Below, piece after piece: positions 13,175-14,518 of a DNA stretch of 14,518 bases. The DNA is from JBGPYM01 sp041493205 (lineage in GTDB: Bacteria > Bacteroidota > Ignavibacteria > UBA10030 > UBA6906). How positions within the stretch are numbered: position 1 is the stretch's first letter; every line of letters starts with the position of its first letter. Under the pieces are notes generated by a model that saw only the letters and a program-made list of their open reading frames with translations, ran no database searches and was not told the DNA's origin. The translations under genes were made by a program, and so were the position numbers. Where the stretch lies: assembly GCA_041493205.1 (NCBI GenBank), contig JBGPYM010000054.1, positions 1 through 14,518 of the forward strand, read 5' to 3'.

Positions 13175-14518
13175 GAATCCTTCGTGTCGTCGCATCCATC
13201 CTGCTCTGTTCTACAGCATGCGGGGGCGGCCGTTTCGTCGTCACGTTCCCCGGGACGCTCAACAACGATCCGCTTGACGGCCGGTTGTTGCTGATGATCT
13301 CTGCCGACAGCACGCAGGAGCCGCGCTTCCAGATCAACGACGGCCTGCGCACCCAGCTGGTCTTCGGCATCACGGTGGACGGCTGGAAACCGGGCGTCCA
13401 GGCGGTCGTGGATGATGCGGCACCGGGGTTTCCCCTGCAAAGCCTGTCGGCCGTCCCTGCCGGAACGTACCGGGTGCAGGCGCTGCTCCACAGATATGAG
13501 ACCTTCCACAGGGCGGATGGGCATACGGTGAAGCTCCCCATGGACCGGGGGGAAGGCCAGCAGTGGAATGCGGCCCCGGGGAATCTGTACAGTATTCCCC
13601 GCACACTCAGGATCGATCCGTCAACGGAGGGTACCATACGTATCGAACTCGACCGGGTCATTCCTCCGATCGAACCACTCGCTGATACGAAGTACCTCCG
13701 GCATATCCGGATGAAGAGCGAACGCCTCTCCGCATTCTGGGGCCGGCCGATGGAACTCGGCGCCACTGTTCTCCTCCCGCACGGATGGGACGAGCATCCG
13801 GACGCCCGGTACCCGGTCATCGTGTATCAGAGCCACTTCTCCCCGACGTTTGACGGTTTTCGCGAGGCGCCTCCGGACCCCAACCTCCCGCCCGTCTACA
13901 GCGAACGGTTTCACATTGAGGGGTATAACCGGATCGAGCAGGAGTACGCCTACAAATTTTACCAGGAGTGGACCGGACCGGGCTTTCCCCGGTTTATCAT
14001 CGTTCAGATCCAGCACGCAAATCCGTACTACGACGATTCGTATGCCGTGAACTCGGAGAACCTCGGGCCGTACGGCGATGCAATCATGAAGGAACTGATC
14101 CCCACCATAGAAAAGAAGTTCAGGGCGATTGGCCAGGGGTGGGCGCGCTTCACGTACGGCGGGTCGACCGGAGGGTGGGAGGCGCTTGCCGCACAGGTTT
14201 TCTATCCCGACGAATTCAACGGGTGCTTTGCCGCATGTCCCGATCCCATTGATTTCCGCTCGTACACGATCGTGAATATCTATGAACACGAGAACGCGTA
14301 CTTCGCAGGGAGCAGATGGAAGAAGACGCCGCGGCCGGGGACGCGCAATGGCCAGGGCGAGCTGATGACGACCTTGCAGGAGGAGAACAAGCTGGAGTAC
14401 GTCCTGGGCCCTGACAGCCGTTCAGGCGGACAGTGGGACATCTGGCAGGCGGTTTACTCGCCTGTGGGAACAAACGGGTATCCCCGGCCCATCTGGGACA
14501 AGCTCACCGGTGTGATCG
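13171..14518 (+). CDS. Putative exported esterase (esterase D-like alpha/beta hydrolase), right end missing
   Basis: 449 residues are present and the gene runs off the right edge. The N-terminus (MRILRVVASILLCSTACGGG) is an export signal with a degenerate lipobox (STAC, Cys17), so a lipoprotein is likely but not certain. A beta-rich N-terminal domain occupies about 20-165 (FVVTFPGTLNNDPLDGRLLLMIS). An alpha/beta-hydrolase domain follows: ATVLLPHGWDEHPDARYPVIVYQSH, FPRFIIVQIQHANPYYDDSYAVNS and the nucleophile elbow FTYGGSTGGWEALAAQ, with Ser332 in G-G-S-T-G. FYPDEFNGCFAACPDPIDF next resembles esterase D / feruloyl-esterase type proteins. The acid and His of the triad are not identified and may be downstream. 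Substrate is unknown. ATG 13171 overlaps the TPR stop (ATGA), with AAGGG 6 nt upstream, so the TPR protein and esterase are made together and may interact. Confidence 0.85.
   Translation, partial: MRILRVVASILLCSTACGGGRFVVTFPGTLNNDPLDGRLLLMISADSTQEPRFQINDGLRTQLVFGITVDGWKPGVQAVVDDAAPGFPLQSLSAVPAGTYRVQALLHRYETFHRADGHTVKLPMDRGEGQQWNAAPGNLYSIPRTLRIDPSTEGTIRIELDRVIPPIEPLADTKYLRHIRMKSERLSAFWGRPMELGATVLLPHGWDEHPDARYPVIVYQSHFSPTFDGFREAPPDPNLPPVYSERFHIEGYNRIEQEYAYKFYQEWTGPGFPRFIIVQIQHANPYYDDSYAVNSENLGPYGDAIMKELIPTIEKKFRAIGQGWARFTYGGSTGGWEALAAQVFYPDEFNGCFAACPDPIDFRSYTIVNIYEHENAYFAGSRWKKTPRPGTRNGQGELMTTLQEENKLEYVLGPDSRSGGQWDIWQAVYSPVGTNGYPRPIWDKLTGVI

Noticed and set aside
1..14518. Search for CRISPR repeats, tRNA/rRNA, insertion sequences, integrases, defence or phage genes
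   Set aside because: No repeated units with spacers, no recognisable RNA genes and no transposase, integrase or defence-family protein were seen; all larger stretches are explained by ordinary genes.

Overview
The window looks like chromosomal DNA from a fairly GC-rich (by eye about 60 %) Gram-negative member of the Bacteroidota / Ignavibacteriota-Chlorobiota (FCB) assemblage. Three things point there. One protein resembles DUF3078, a family I know mainly from that group. Many products carry export signals. Several intergenic regions hold promoters matching the Bacteroidota pattern TTG-N20-TAnnTTTG. I see no rRNA, tRNA, CRISPR array, insertion sequence, integrase or phage gene, and no abrupt composition change. 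Coding density is high and no gap exceeds about 140 bases.

Layout. (1) Bases 1-1466, minus strand: an SPFH/band-7 membrane protein overlaps by 4 nt a 62-aa ribbon-helix-helix (Arc-like) DNA-binding protein. A secreted 5'-nucleotidase-type metallophosphoesterase follows and runs off the left edge. (2) Bases 1467-1586: a compact divergent promoter region. The SPFH promoter is near consensus and overlaps operator-like repeats. A perfect Bacteroidota-type promoter fires the other way. (3) Bases 1587-3278, plus: a long-chain acyl-CoA synthetase (AMP-forming). Its last 10 bases overlap tail-to-tail with the next gene. (4) Bases 3269-11507, minus, transcribed right to left: GH29 alpha-L-fucosidase, DUF3078 beta-barrel, MscL channel, M48 metallopeptidase, a large HEMGH zinc peptidase, a TPR protein and a tandem DUF4440 protein. 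Spacing is tight (3 to about 90 nt) and nearly every product is exported or membrane-bound, so this reads as an envelope cluster that may be partly co-transcribed. (5) Bases 11508-11647: a second divergent promoter region. (6) Bases 11648-14518, plus: an exported TPR protein coupled by ATGA overlap to a probable lipoprotein esterase cut by the right edge.

The genes do not form one obvious pathway. The common theme is the cell envelope: periplasmic proteolysis, osmotic release, outer-membrane barrel, glycan and ester hydrolysis, and acyl-CoA activation. The most interesting signals are the SPFH/RHH pair with its candidate autoregulatory operator, the two divergent promoter pairs with near-abutting -33 elements, and a HEMGH peptidase I cannot place confidently in a named family. 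I found no clear evidence of an undescribed defence or mobile system. All family names are from reading the sequence, without database searches.
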